The notes beneath the pieces are model-generated. The model was not told the origin of the DNA. It did not search any database and saw only the letters and a list, made by a program, of their open reading frames with translations. A stretch of 64,000 nucleotides of DNA from NCBI RefSeq assembly GCF_000020665.1, contig NC_011071.1:3586501-3650500 (forward strand), written 5' to 3'. Position 1 is the stretch's first letter. Each line of letters starts with the position of its first letter. The stretch comes from Stenotrophomonas maltophilia R551-3 (lineage in GTDB: Bacteria; Pseudomonadota; Gammaproteobacteria; Xanthomonadales; Xanthomonadaceae). The position numbers and the translations under genes were made by a program. This document shows, in pieces, positions 27,570 through 36,143 of this stretch.

Positions 27570-27927
27570 GGTCCAGCTCCTGGATCAGCTTCTTCAGTTC
27601 GGCGATGTCCTGCGCACTCAACTGGCCGCGTTCGCTGAAGTGCGCGACCAGCGGTGCCACCCGCCCTTCGAAGACGCGGCCGATGAAGTCCTGGCTCTGC
27701 GCCTCCACCCACGCCTGGCGCTGCAGCAGCGGCCGGTACAGGTAGCGCCGGCCATCGCGCTCGGCGGCGATCGCGCCCTTGGTCAGCAGGCGGTTGAGCA
27801 GGGTCTTGATGGTCGGCTCGGCCCAGTCGCGGTGGGCCAGCGCGGCCACCACCTCGTCGGCGCTACGCGGTGCCTGCTGCCACAGCACCTCCATCACAAC
27901 GGCTTCGGCTTCGCTGATCGGGGTCAT
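27562..27927 (-). CDS. BlaI/MecI-family winged-helix repressor
   Basis: 121 residues, usual length. The wHTH covers 1-75 (SEAEAVVMEVLWQQAPRSADEVVAAL...TIKTLLNRLLTKGAIAAERDGRRYLYRP), with a C-terminal dimerisation and cleavage helix region. First gene of a three-gene operon with the M56 peptidase and the lipoprotein. By family analogy the peptidase cleaves this repressor on receiving a signal. The palindromes just upstream suggest autoregulation. Confidence 0.9.
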   Translation of the reverse strand: MTPISEAEAVVMEVLWQQAPRSADEVVAALAHRDWAEPTIKTLLNRLLTKGAIAAERDGRRYLYRPLLQRQAWVEAQSQDFIGRVFEGRVAPLVAHFSERGQLSAQDIAELKKLIQELDHD

Positions 27928-27931
27928 GGTT

Positions 27932-27969
27932 TACATCCGTAATCGACAACCCGATTACGCGCGTAATCG
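27932..27969. promoter_or_regulatory. Probable BlaI-type operators
   Basis: Immediately upstream of the repressor gene: a perfect 18-bp palindrome CGATTACGCGCGTAATCG (27952-27969) and a related site TACATCCGTAATCG (27932-27945) containing the TACA/TGTA-like halves of BlaI/MecI sites. CGTAATCG occurs in both. Two spaced dyads over a promoter are typical for this family. The plus-strand flavin reductase gene starts 76 bp to the right and could also be affected. Confidence 0.7.
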
Positions 27970-28045
27970 AATCGCCTGTCAAGCCCCTCGACTCCAGGTT
28001 CATCGCACCTGCGCCAGCATCGATACCTCCCGCCCCAGGCCCCGG

Positions 28046-28603
28046 ATGAAAGCGCTGCCCAAGAAGGATTTCCCGGTCGAGCAGGCGCGCCGCTTCCTCG
28101 AACCCGGCCCGATCGTGCTGCTCAGCACCGCCTGGCGTGGCCAGCGCAACCTGATGACGATGGGCTGGCACATGGTGATGGGCTTTTCGCCCTCGCTGGT
28201 CGCCACCTACCTGTGGGACGCGAACCACAGCCACGCGCTGGCCCATGGCAGCGGCGAGTGCGTGATCAACGTGCCCGGCGTGGAGCTGCTCGATACCGTG
28301 GTGGACATCGGCAACTGCAGCGGCCGCGAGGTCGACAAGTTCGCCCACTTCGGGCTCGATGCACAGCCCGCGTGCGAGGTCGGTGCACCTCTGGTCGGGC
28401 AATGTCATTCGTGCTTCGAATGCCGCCTCTACGACGACAGCCAAGTGGAATCGAGCAACCTGTTCATCTGGGAAATCGTGCGCGCCCATGTTGCACCACG
28501 CCCAAAGCTGCCGCGCACGGTGCATTACCGGGGCGATGGGCAGTTCATGGTGTCTGGCGCCGAAGTCTCGCGTCGACGGCGGTTCAAGCCCGACATGCTG
28601 TAA
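28046..28603 (+). CDS. Flavin reductase-like FMN-binding protein
   Basis: 185 residues of the flavin-reductase-like (split-barrel) family: PIVLLSTAWRGQRNLMTMGWHMVMGFSPSLVATYLW and GECVINVPGVELLDTVVDIG cover the FMN site. Such proteins reduce or hold FMN; targets vary. Start at 28046 (MKALPKKDFPVEQARRFLEPGP) chosen by conserved N-terminus. Four Cys and two His lie in residues 90-130. The next gene follows after 34 bp, so the two may be co-transcribed. Confidence 0.78.
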   Translation: MKALPKKDFPVEQARRFLEPGPIVLLSTAWRGQRNLMTMGWHMVMGFSPSLVATYLWDANHSHALAHGSGECVINVPGVELLDTVVDIGNCSGREVDKFAHFGLDAQPACEVGAPLVGQCHSCFECRLYDDSQVESSNLFIWEIVRAHVAPRPKLPRTVHYRGDGQFMVSGAEVSRRRRFKPDML

Positions 28604-28637
28604 TGCCAGCACTCCCCCACTCGCAGGACCACCGCGC

Positions 28638-30590
28638 ATGACCGAACACCTCACCGACCTGGACGCCGCCGTCGACTGGTTGTTTGCGCGCGTGGACGGG
28701 CCGCTGCGGATCGGGGCACCGCTGGCACTGGGCAAGCCGCATCGGCTGCTCAATGCCCTTTACGCACGCGTCGAGCACGATCCGTCGCGGCCGCTGCAGC
28801 TGTATACCGCGCTCTCGCTGAACCCGCCGAAGGCACGCGGCAATGGCCTGGAAGCGCGCTTCATGGCACCGTTCGCGCAGCGCCATTTCGGCGACGATTT
28901 CCCGCGCCTGGCCTATGCCGATGCGATCGCGCGCGACGCGTTGCCGGCACATGTGCAGGTGGAAGAGTTCTACATGCAGTCCGGCGCCCTGCTCGGTTCG
29001 CGGCAGGCGCAGTCCAGCTATACCAGCCTGAACTACACCCACGCCGCAGACGCGGTGGCGCAGCGCGCGCCGCAGGTGATCGTGCAGAAAGTGGCGATGC
29101 GGCCGGATGACCGCCGGCTCTCGCTGTCGTGCAACAACGACATTACCCAGGACACGCTGGATGCGATCGCCGCGCGCGGCCTGCCGCGGCCGCTGCTGGT
29201 CGCCGAGATTGATCCGCAGCTACCCTACCTGGGTGGCTCGGCCACGGTCGATGTGTCGTTCTTCGATCTGGTGATCACCCCACCGCCGCCGTACCCGGCG
29301 CTGTTCGGCCTGCCGCGGCAGCCGGTCGGTGATGCCGACTACGCCATTGGCCTGTATGCCAGCACGCTGGTGCGCGACGGCGGCACCCTGCAGATCGGCA
29401 TCGGCACGCTGGCCGACGCGCTCAGCCATGCGCTGGTGCTTCGCCACACCGACAACGCGCGCTACCGCCGCGTGCTGCATGCGCTGGATCCGCAGCTGGC
29501 CAGCCACCCGCTGGTGCAGGAAATCGGCGGACTGGAACCGTTCGAAGTCGGCCTGTACGGCTGCAGCGAAATGCTCAACGAGGGCTTCCGCCGCCTGGTG
29601 CAGACCGGCGTGATCAAGCGCAAGGTGCACGACGACCTGGCGCTGATGCAACGCATCGAAAACGGCAGCACCCTGTCCATCGACCACGCCACCCTGGCCG
29701 CCGAAGGTGAGTACCTGCACGGTGCGTTCTACCTGGGTTCGCCGGAGTTCTACGAATGGTTGCGCACGCTGCCGGAAGACGAGTGCCGCGCGATCGGCAT
29801 GCGCCGTATCAGCGAGATCAACCAGCTGTACGGTGGCAACGAGACACTGGAACGCCTGCAGCGCCGGCACGCGCGCTTCTTCAACTCCTGCATGATGGCC
29901 ACCGCGCTGGGTGCGGCGGTGTCGGATGCGCTGGACGATGGCCGTGTGGTGTCCGGCGTGGGCGGCCAGTACAACTTCGTGGCGATGGCACATGCGCTGC
30001 CGGAAGCGCGCAGCGTGCTGATGTTCCGCGCCGCGCGCGATGACAAGGGCCAGCGGGAATCCAACGTGCGCTGGAACTACGGACACACCACCATCCCGCG
30101 CCATCTACGCGACATCTACCTCAACGAATACGGCATCGCCGATCTGCGCGGCTTGACCGACGAGGACTGCGTGCATGCGATGACCGCAATCACCGAGGCC
30201 CCGTTCCAGGGCGGCCTGCTGCAGCAGGCACACACTTCGCGCAAGCTGCTGGCCGCCAAGCAACCGGATCCCGAGCGCCAGCAACGCAACACACCGCAGG
30301 CATTGACGGCGGCGCTGGCAGCGTTCCGCGCCGATGGCACGCTGCCGGACTATCCGCTGGGCAGCGACTTCAACGAGATCGAGCAGGTGCTGGTGAAGGC
30401 GCTGGGCTGGCTGAAGGCCAACACGCAGACCCGTGGCGACAAGCTGCGCACGGTCTGGGCGGCGCTGCGGCAACCGGCCGGTGATGGCGATGCGGTGTAC
30501 CTGCAGCGCATGGGCCTGCAGGCACCGAAGGATTTCGCCGAACGCCTGGACGCGCGACTGCTGCGCCTGGCGCTGGCGCGTACCGCCTGA
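28638..30590 (+). CDS. Acetyl-CoA hydrolase/CoA-transferase family protein
   Basis: 650 residues, longer than the usual 500-residue enzymes. Family hallmarks are in the C-terminal half: GTLQIGIGTLADAL, GLYGCSEMLNEGFRRLV, VVSGVGGQYNFVAMAHALPEARSVL, RWNYGHTTIPRHLRDIYLNEYGIADLRG. The glutamate forming the CoA thioester would be in GCSEMLNEGF or nearby. The N-terminal about 200 residues and the C-terminal about 90 form extra sequence. Substrate (acetyl, propionyl or other acyl group) not predictable. Confidence 0.8.
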   Translation: MTEHLTDLDAAVDWLFARVDGPLRIGAPLALGKPHRLLNALYARVEHDPSRPLQLYTALSLNPPKARGNGLEARFMAPFAQRHFGDDFPRLAYADAIARDALPAHVQVEEFYMQSGALLGSRQAQSSYTSLNYTHAADAVAQRAPQVIVQKVAMRPDDRRLSLSCNNDITQDTLDAIAARGLPRPLLVAEIDPQLPYLGGSATVDVSFFDLVITPPPPYPALFGLPRQPVGDADYAIGLYASTLVRDGGTLQIGIGTLADALSHALVLRHTDNARYRRVLHALDPQLASHPLVQEIGGLEPFEVGLYGCSEMLNEGFRRLVQTGVIKRKVHDDLALMQRIENGSTLSIDHATLAAEGEYLHGAFYLGSPEFYEWLRTLPEDECRAIGMRRISEINQLYGGNETLERLQRRHARFFNSCMMATALGAAVSDALDDGRVVSGVGGQYNFVAMAHALPEARSVLMFRAARDDKGQRESNVRWNYGHTTIPRHLRDIYLNEYGIADLRGLTDEDCVHAMTAITEAPFQGGLLQQAHTSRKLLAAKQPDPERQQRNTPQALTAALAAFRADGTLPDYPLGSDFNEIEQVLVKALGWLKANTQTRGDKLRTVWAALRQPAGDGDAVYLQRMGLQAPKDFAERLDARLLRLALARTA

Positions 30591-30601
30591 GAAAAGTTTC
30601 C

Positions 30602-30660
30602 GGTAGCGCCGGGCCATGCCCGGCGAGCATCTGATCCGCCGGGCATGGCCCGGCGCTACC
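30602..30660. repeat. SMAG inverted pair
   Basis: GTAGCGCCGGGCCATGCCCGGCG and its inverted copy, 11 bp apart, just before the shared terminator. Confidence 0.85.
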
Positions 30661-30667
30661 CAATAGA

Positions 30668-30693
30668 GAAAGGCCGGCTTGCGCCGGCCTTTC
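30668..30693. terminator. Bidirectional terminator between convergent genes
   Basis: GAAAGGCCGGC-ttgc-GCCGGCCTTTC; flanking A and T tracts serve both the acetyl-CoA hydrolase gene (plus) and tkt (minus). Confidence 0.8.
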
Positions 30694-30715
30694 CTTCATC
30701 TCACTGCCGGGCTGC

Positions 30716-32713
30716 TTACAGCGCCTTGGCGGCTTCCACCACGTGGGCGGTGGTGATGCCGAAGTGCTTGTACAGCTGGTCGGCGGGGGCCGAAGCGCCG
30801 AAGGTGTCGATGCCGATCACTGCACCGTCCAGGCCAACGAACTGGCGCCAGAAACCGGTGACGCCGGCTTCCACGGCCACGCGCTTGCGCACGGCGTTCG
30901 GCAGCACCGATTCACGGTAGGCCGCATCCTGGCGCAGGAACACGTCGGTGGACGGCATCGAGACCACGCGGGTCTTGAGGCCAGCCGCGTCCAGCTGGGC
31001 CTTGGCTTCAGTCGCCAGCGAAACTTCCGAACCGGTGGCGATCAGGATAACGTCCGGGGTACCAGCAGCATCGGCCAGCACGTAACCACCGCGCTCGATC
31101 TGGGCGATCTGCTCGGCGTCGCGCGGCTGGTGCGGCAGGTTCTGGCGGCTGAACACCAGGCAGCTCGGACCATCCTGACGGGTGATCGCAGCCTTCCAGC
31201 TCACCGCCGACTCGACCGCATCGCACGGACGCCACACGTCGTTGTTCGGGATGTAACGCAGCGAAGCCAGGTGCTCCACCGGCTGGTGGGTCGGGCCGTC
31301 TTCGCCCAGGCCGATCGAGTCGTGGGTGTAAACGTGGATGGCGTGTGCCGGGATCAGCGCGCTCATGCGCACGCCGTTGCGGGCGTAGTCGCTGAACACC
31401 AGGAAGGTGGCGTCGAACGGAATGAAACCACCGTGCAGGGCCAGGCCGTTGGCGATGGCGGTCATGCCGAACTCGCGCACGCCGTAGTACACGTAGTTGG
31501 CGTTGGCGTCGTCGCTGGCGACCGACTTGCTGCCCTTCCACAGGGTCAGGTTGGAGTGCGCCAGATCAGCCGAGCCACCGACGATTTCCGGCAGCAGCGG
31601 CGCGTAGGCTTCGATGGCCAGCTGCGAGGCCTTGCGCGAGGCGATCGTCGGGCCTTCAGCGGCCACCTGGGCGATGTACGCATCGGCCTTGGCAACGAAG
31701 TCGGCCGGCAGGTCGCCGTGCGAACGGCGGGTCAGTTCGGCCGCTTCGGCCGGGTACTGCGCGGCGTACTTGTCGAACTGCTGTTCCCATTCGGCCTGGC
31801 GCAGGGTGCCGGCACCATTGGCGCGCCAGCCGTCGTAGATCGCCTGCGGGATCTCGAACGGGCCGTATTCCCAGCCCAGCTTCTTGCGGGTGGCTTCCAG
31901 CTCGTCCTTGCCCAGCGGTGCGCCGTGGCTGGATTCCTTGCCCGCCTTGTTCGGCGAACCAAAACCAATGGTGGTGCGGCAGCAGATCAGGGTCGGCTTG
32001 TCGCTCTGCGACAGCGCGGCCTCGATGCCGGCCTTGATGCTTTCCGGGTCGTGGCCATCGACATCGCGGACCACGTTCCAGCCATAGGCCTCGAAACGCT
32101 CCGGGGTGTTGTCGGTGAACCAACCCTCGACGTTGCCGTCGATGGAGATGTGGTTGTTGTCCCAGAAGCAGACCAGCTTGTGCAGGCCCCAGGTGCCGGC
32201 CAGCGAAGCGGCTTCATGCGACACGCCTTCCATCAGGCAGCCATCGCCCATGAACACCCAGGTACGGTGGTCGACCACTTCCAGCTCCGGGCGGTTGAAG
32301 CGCTGTGCCAGCAGCTTCTCGGCCAGGGCGAAGCCCACGGCATTGGCGAAACCCTGGCCCAGCGGGCCGGTGGTGGTTTCCACGCCCGGGGTCTCGTGGC
32401 GTTCCGGGTGACCGGCGGTGTGGCTGCCCAGCTGGCGGAACAGCTTGAGCTGCTCGATCGGCAGGTCGTAACCGCTCAGGTGCAGCAGCGCGTACTGCAG
32501 CATCGAACCGTGGCCGTTGGACAGCACGAAACGGTCGCGGTTGAACCAGTGCGGATTGCTCGGGTTATGGCGGAGATAGTCGTTCCAGAGGACTTCGGCG
32601 ATGTCGGCCATGCCCATGGGCATGCCGGGGTGGCCGGACTTTGCGGTTTCAACCGCATCGGCGGCAAGGAAGCGGATGGCGTTGGCCAACTGGCGACGGG
32701 TAGGCTGCGTCAT
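30716..32713 (-). CDS. tkt: Transketolase
   Basis: 665 residues; TPP- and Mg-dependent two-carbon transfer in the pentose phosphate pathway. N-terminal [39 protein letters not shown] and the TPP motif [39 protein letters not shown]; then the Pyr domain with [23 protein letters not shown] and C-terminal [14 protein letters not shown]. Complete, with ATG at 32713. Upstream member of the leftward carbon-metabolism series, with its own unit. Confidence 0.96.
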   Translation of the reverse strand: MTQPTRRQLANAIRFLAADAVETAKSGHPGMPMGMADIAEVLWNDYLRHNPSNPHWFNRDRFVLSNGHGSMLQYALLHLSGYDLPIEQLKLFRQLGSHTAGHPERHETPGVETTTGPLGQGFANAVGFALAEKLLAQRFNRPELEVVDHRTWVFMGDGCLMEGVSHEAASLAGTWGLHKLVCFWDNNHISIDGNVEGWFTDNTPERFEAYGWNVVRDVDGHDPESIKAGIEAALSQSDKPTLICCRTTIGFGSPNKAGKESSHGAPLGKDELEATRKKLGWEYGPFEIPQAIYDGWRANGAGTLRQAEWEQQFDKYAAQYPAEAAELTRRSHGDLPADFVAKADAYIAQVAAEGPTIASRKASQLAIEAYAPLLPEIVGGSADLAHSNLTLWKGSKSVASDDANANYVYYGVREFGMTAIANGLALHGGFIPFDATFLVFSDYARNGVRMSALIPAHAIHVYTHDSIGLGEDGPTHQPVEHLASLRYIPNNDVWRPCDAVESAVSWKAAITRQDGPSCLVFSRQNLPHQPRDAEQIAQIERGGYVLADAAGTPDVILIATGSEVSLATEAKAQLDAAGLKTRVVSMPSTDVFLRQDAAYRESVLPNAVRKRVAVEAGVTGFWRQFVGLDGAVIGIDTFGASAPADQLYKHFGITTAHVVEAAKAL

Positions 32714-33050
32714 GGTTCTGTCGGAATCGGGAGGCGGCCGCGGACGTGCGGGCGGCCTATTGTCCCATAGTCGCCGGGCGGGGGGTCAGTTCACCTTGCC
32801 CGGTAGTGCCGGCCGCTGGCCGGCAGTTGCGCAGAATTCAATGAAGATCATGAAGTTGCCGGCCAGCGGCCGGCACTACCCGCCCCCGGAGTTCGGGGGC
32901 TGCGCCATAGGCGCCGGGGTGTGGAGGCCGGTAAGGGGGGCCCGCGATTCGCATCGCGAAACGTGGGAGCGGCAGCGCGCATGCGATGACGCGTACCCGG
33001 CCAGCGGCCGGCACTACCGCCCCCGGAGTCCGGGGGACGGGAATCCGATC
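32714..33050. other. 337-bp gap with SMAG repeats
   Basis: No gene. Contains an SMAG inverted pair (32802-32880), CCCCCGGAG-type hairpins at 32881-32898 and 33020-33036, and another CGGCCAGCGGCCGGCACTAC element (32998-33018). The last hairpin lies 15 bp after the symporter stop but lacks a U-tract. Confidence 0.7.
32802..32880. repeat. SMAG inverted pair (GCCGGCCGCTGGCCGGC type)
   Basis: GTAGTGCCGGCCGCTGGCCGGC and inverted GCCGGCCAGCGGCCGGCACTAC, 33 bp apart; a third copy lies at 32998-33018. Confidence 0.8.
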
Positions 33051-34370
33051 TCAGTCCTTGTGCGGGGTCAGCGCCGGGCCGTCGTGGCCCTCACCCTTGG
33101 CCACCAGGGTGGTCAGGGCCAGGTCACCGGTGACGTTCAGCGCGGTACGGCACATGTCCAGGAAGTGGTTCACGCCCAGGATCAGGCCGATGCCCAGCGG
33201 GTTCACGCCCACCATCGCGCAGATCATCGCCACCACCGGCAGCGAGCCGGACGGTACGCCGGCGGTACCGATGCCACCGAGGATGCAGACCGCCATCACC
33301 ATGATCTGCTGGCCGATGCTCAGATCCACGCCGAAGAACTGGGCCAGGAAGATCACCGTCACGCCCTCGAACAACGCGGTGCCGTTCTGGTTGGCGGTGG
33401 CACCCACGGTCAGCACGAAGCGCGAAACCCGCTGCGGCAGGCCCATCTGGTCGGCCACGCGCAGCGCGGTCGGCAGGGTGGCATTACTGGACGCGGTGGA
33501 GAACGCCATCACTGTCGCCTCCTGGGTATCGCGGAAGAACGACAGCGGCGAACGGCCGGACAGCCACACGGCCGTACCGTAGGTCACCACCATGTGCAGG
33601 CCCAGTGCCAGCACCACCACGCCCACGTAGGCGCCCAGGCGGATGATCAGCTCGAAGCCGAACAGTGCGGCCAGGTTGAACATGAAGCAGGCCACCGCGT
33701 ACGGCGCCAGGCGGATGACCAGGTTGATCAGGGTCATCGAGATTTCGAACACGCCTTCGATGGCGCGGCGCAGCGGGGCGACCTTCTCGTTGTCGGTCAG
33801 CACCATGCCGATGCCGAACATCAGCGCGAAGAACATCAGCGACAGGATCGCGCCGTTGTCAGACGCGGCCTGCAGCACGTTGCTCGGCACGATCGACAGC
33901 AGCATGTCCATGCCCTTCGGCGTGCCATGGATGCCAGCAACGATCTCCTTGCTGCGCTCGGCGTTCTCCGACAGCATCATCGCCGCGACCTGCGGGTCGA
34001 CGCCCACGCCCGGCTTGAGCAGATTGACCAGCACCAGGCCGATGCCGACGGCGATGCCGGACAGCAGCACGGTATAGGCCAGGGTCTTCCAGCCGATGCG
34101 ACCGAGGGCGCGGATATCGCCCATCTCCGACACGCCCATGATCAGCGCCGAGAAGATCAGCGGCACGATCAGCATGAAGATCAGGTTGAGGAACAGGCCC
34201 GAAGCCGGGGTGGTGATGTAGTCCATTACCCACTTGGCACCGGCCTGCAGACCATCGACGCTGCCACCCAGGGCGTGCACGATCAGTCCCAGGACCAGGC
34301 CGATCGCGAAGCCGATGCCCATCTTCCAATGCAGGGGCAACTTCTTCTTGTCGGCAGCAGCTGCTGTCAT
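33051..34370 (-). CDS. Dicarboxylate/amino acid:cation symporter (DAACS)
   Basis: 439 residues with eight helices and two re-entrant hairpins of the GltPh fold. Serine-rich hairpin 1 FSTASSNATLPTALRVADQMGLP; TM7 motif VGATANQNGTALFEGV (NMDGT-like); hairpin 2 GIGTAGVPSGSLPVVAM; TM8 LGVNHFLDMCRTALNVTGDLALTTLVAK with substrate-binding D, R and N. TM7 reads NQNGT, not NMDGT, which may alter cation or substrate use. GltP/DctA-like; glutamate/aspartate or C4-dicarboxylates are the likely cargo. Confidence 0.88.
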   Translation of the reverse strand: MTAAAADKKKLPLHWKMGIGFAIGLVLGLIVHALGGSVDGLQAGAKWVMDYITTPASGLFLNLIFMLIVPLIFSALIMGVSEMGDIRALGRIGWKTLAYTVLLSGIAVGIGLVLVNLLKPGVGVDPQVAAMMLSENAERSKEIVAGIHGTPKGMDMLLSIVPSNVLQAASDNGAILSLMFFALMFGIGMVLTDNEKVAPLRRAIEGVFEISMTLINLVIRLAPYAVACFMFNLAALFGFELIIRLGAYVGVVVLALGLHMVVTYGTAVWLSGRSPLSFFRDTQEATVMAFSTASSNATLPTALRVADQMGLPQRVSRFVLTVGATANQNGTALFEGVTVIFLAQFFGVDLSIGQQIMVMAVCILGGIGTAGVPSGSLPVVAMICAMVGVNPLGIGLILGVNHFLDMCRTALNVTGDLALTTLVAKGEGHDGPALTPHKD

Positions 34371-34427
34371 ACGCGGGTTTCCTCGAAAAATGAATGCACT
34401 CTAACAAAGCGCGCAAGCGGCGCCGGT

Positions 34428-36143
34428 TCAGGTTCGCCGTGGCGGATACAGCGGCGCCAGACCAGTGTCAGCGGTGCCCGCAGCCGCCGACCAGTGCGGT
34501 CCGTCACGGAAGGCCTCGCGCAGGCGCGCACGCAGCGACGCCAAGTCGCCCTGCCCACCCCAGCGCGCCTGCTGCAGGTCCTGCAGCACTTGTCGCTGTC
34601 CGGGGTCAGCCAGGCGGTCGATGACCTGCTCGATACGTTCGACACCGGCCATCGCACACAGCTGCGCTTCGACCTGCTCAAAACCTTCGCCATCCAGCAC
34701 ACGGCGCAGTTCGGCCAGACCGGCACGCCCGCTCGCCACAACCGGCACAGCCGAGCGACCCGCCACCGGCGCCGCCGCACGCGGGCGACGGCCACGTTGC
34801 CAACCCCACAGCAGGGTCAGCAGCCACAGCAACGCCAGGCCGATGGCCGCTCCCATCCACGGCCATGGCCGTTCGGACAGGCCACTGGCGCGCGGATCGG
34901 TCGCCGCGATACGGCTGTCCTGGCCATCGGCACCCGGCAGCGCCGCATCGGTGTCGATCGGCGGCAAGGGTGCCGGCGGCGCGTTGCTTGCGCCGTTGCC
35001 CGCTGCAACGGCCAGCGTCAGGTCTGGCAGGCGCGCTTCCTGTGCCTTGCCGCTGCGAACATCCCACCATGGCAGCTGCGGCCCCGGCACCACCAGCGAA
35101 CCGGGCTGGCGCGGCACGATCGAATAGCGGCGGGTGATCTTCAGCCGCGGCGTGCTGCCGTTGAAGGTCTCCTCGTACTGTGCCGGCTCGGCAAACACCT
35201 GCGCATTGCTGCCGACCTCGGGCACCGGCAGATCGGTGAACTGCGCGCGGGTCGCGCCTTCGGCAATCGCCTCGACCACGATGTTGGCGGCTTCCCCGCT
35301 GCGCGCACTGGTCGGCGCGCTGGTGTAGCGCAGTTGCAGGCTCTGCAGCGGCAGCCACGGCTGCGGTGCCTGCGCCGGCTGTGCCTGCACCTGCAGGGTG
35401 CGGTCGGCGCCGGTGGCATTCATGCGGCCATCGCCGCCGCCAAAGAAATCATCGAAGAACCCACCGGCACTACGACCGTTGAAGCGTGCACCGGCCAGCC
35501 GCAGTGCACCGCTGCGCTCGGGGATCAGCAGGAAGCGGCGCTCGACCACGTTGTAACGGCGGCCATTGACCTGGCGCACGTCGGTGCGGTCGTCGCCCAC
35601 CCGCTGCAACGACGCGCCGGCCGGTGTATCCAGCACCAGTTCGCCGGACGCCAGCTGCGAGGCGAAGTACAGCCGCACCACCACGCCTACGCTCTGCTGC
35701 ACGTACGGCGTCTGATCATCGACAACGGTTTCGATGAAGGCCATCGCGTTGCTGTCCGGACCGGCGACGGTGGCGGCGTCCACCTGCAGGGTCAGCGGCG
35801 CGGTCCGCGTGCTGCCCACCTGCAGGCCGGGAATGACCAGCGCACCACTGCGACGCGGCGTCAGCGCCACACCGTACAGATTGCGCTGCTGCATGGCGCC
35901 GTTGCTCCACTCCACCTGGCGGCTGCTGGTCTGCCCACTGAGGTCGAAGTCGGTACGCAACGGGTTGAAGTCGGGTGCGCCCTGGTCACTCTCGACGTTG
36001 AGGGTGACCGTATCGCCCATCGCAACACGGTCGCGGTCGAGCCAGGCGCGCGGCTGCGCCCACGCCAGCAGCGGCAGCCACAGCAGTAGTGCCGCCAGTA
36101 CCTGCAGCGGCCAGCGCCCATGCATGTTCGTCGCCCGCGTCAT
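34428..36143 (-). CDS. batD: BatD family protein
   Basis: 571 residues. Signal peptide to LAWA/QPRAWLDRDRVAMGDTVTLNVES, then several Ig-like beta domains of the BatD family across residues 25-420, and one TM (PWMGAAIGLALLWLLTLLWGW, about 455-475) with a cytoplasmic tail of about 95 residues. Last gene of the moxR-bat operon, overlapping batB by 4 bp. Bat proteins are linked to aerotolerance and envelope stress; mechanism unknown. Confidence 0.87.
   Translation of the reverse strand: MTRATNMHGRWPLQVLAALLLWLPLLAWAQPRAWLDRDRVAMGDTVTLNVESDQGAPDFNPLRTDFDLSGQTSSRQVEWSNGAMQQRNLYGVALTPRRSGALVIPGLQVGSTRTAPLTLQVDAATVAGPDSNAMAFIETVVDDQTPYVQQSVGVVVRLYFASQLASGELVLDTPAGASLQRVGDDRTDVRQVNGRRYNVVERRFLLIPERSGALRLAGARFNGRSAGGFFDDFFGGGDGRMNATGADRTLQVQAQPAQAPQPWLPLQSLQLRYTSAPTSARSGEAANIVVEAIAEGATRAQFTDLPVPEVGSNAQVFAEPAQYEETFNGSTPRLKITRRYSIVPRQPGSLVVPGPQLPWWDVRSGKAQEARLPDLTLAVAAGNGASNAPPAPLPPIDTDAALPGADGQDSRIAATDPRASGLSERPWPWMGAAIGLALLWLLTLLWGWQRGRRPRAAAPVAGRSAVPVVASGRAGLAELRRVLDGEGFEQVEAQLCAMAGVERIEQVIDRLADPGQRQVLQDLQQARWGGQGDLASLRARLREAFRDGPHWSAAAGTADTGLAPLYPPRRT

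Noticed and set aside
26328..27927. Beta-lactam-sensing BlaR1-BlaI system
   Set aside because: The M56 protein lacks a penicillin-binding sensor domain (no SxxK/KTG after the protease); it has a TonB domain instead, and no beta-lactamase gene is adjacent.
30743..32770. 675-codon ORF antisense to transketolase
   Set aside because: Mirror of the tkt codons, no recognisable protein features.
32601..36089. 1,162-codon plus-strand ORF across tkt, symporter and bat genes
   Set aside because: Crosses several real minus-strand genes and intergenic repeats; composition is typical of antisense reading in GC-rich DNA.
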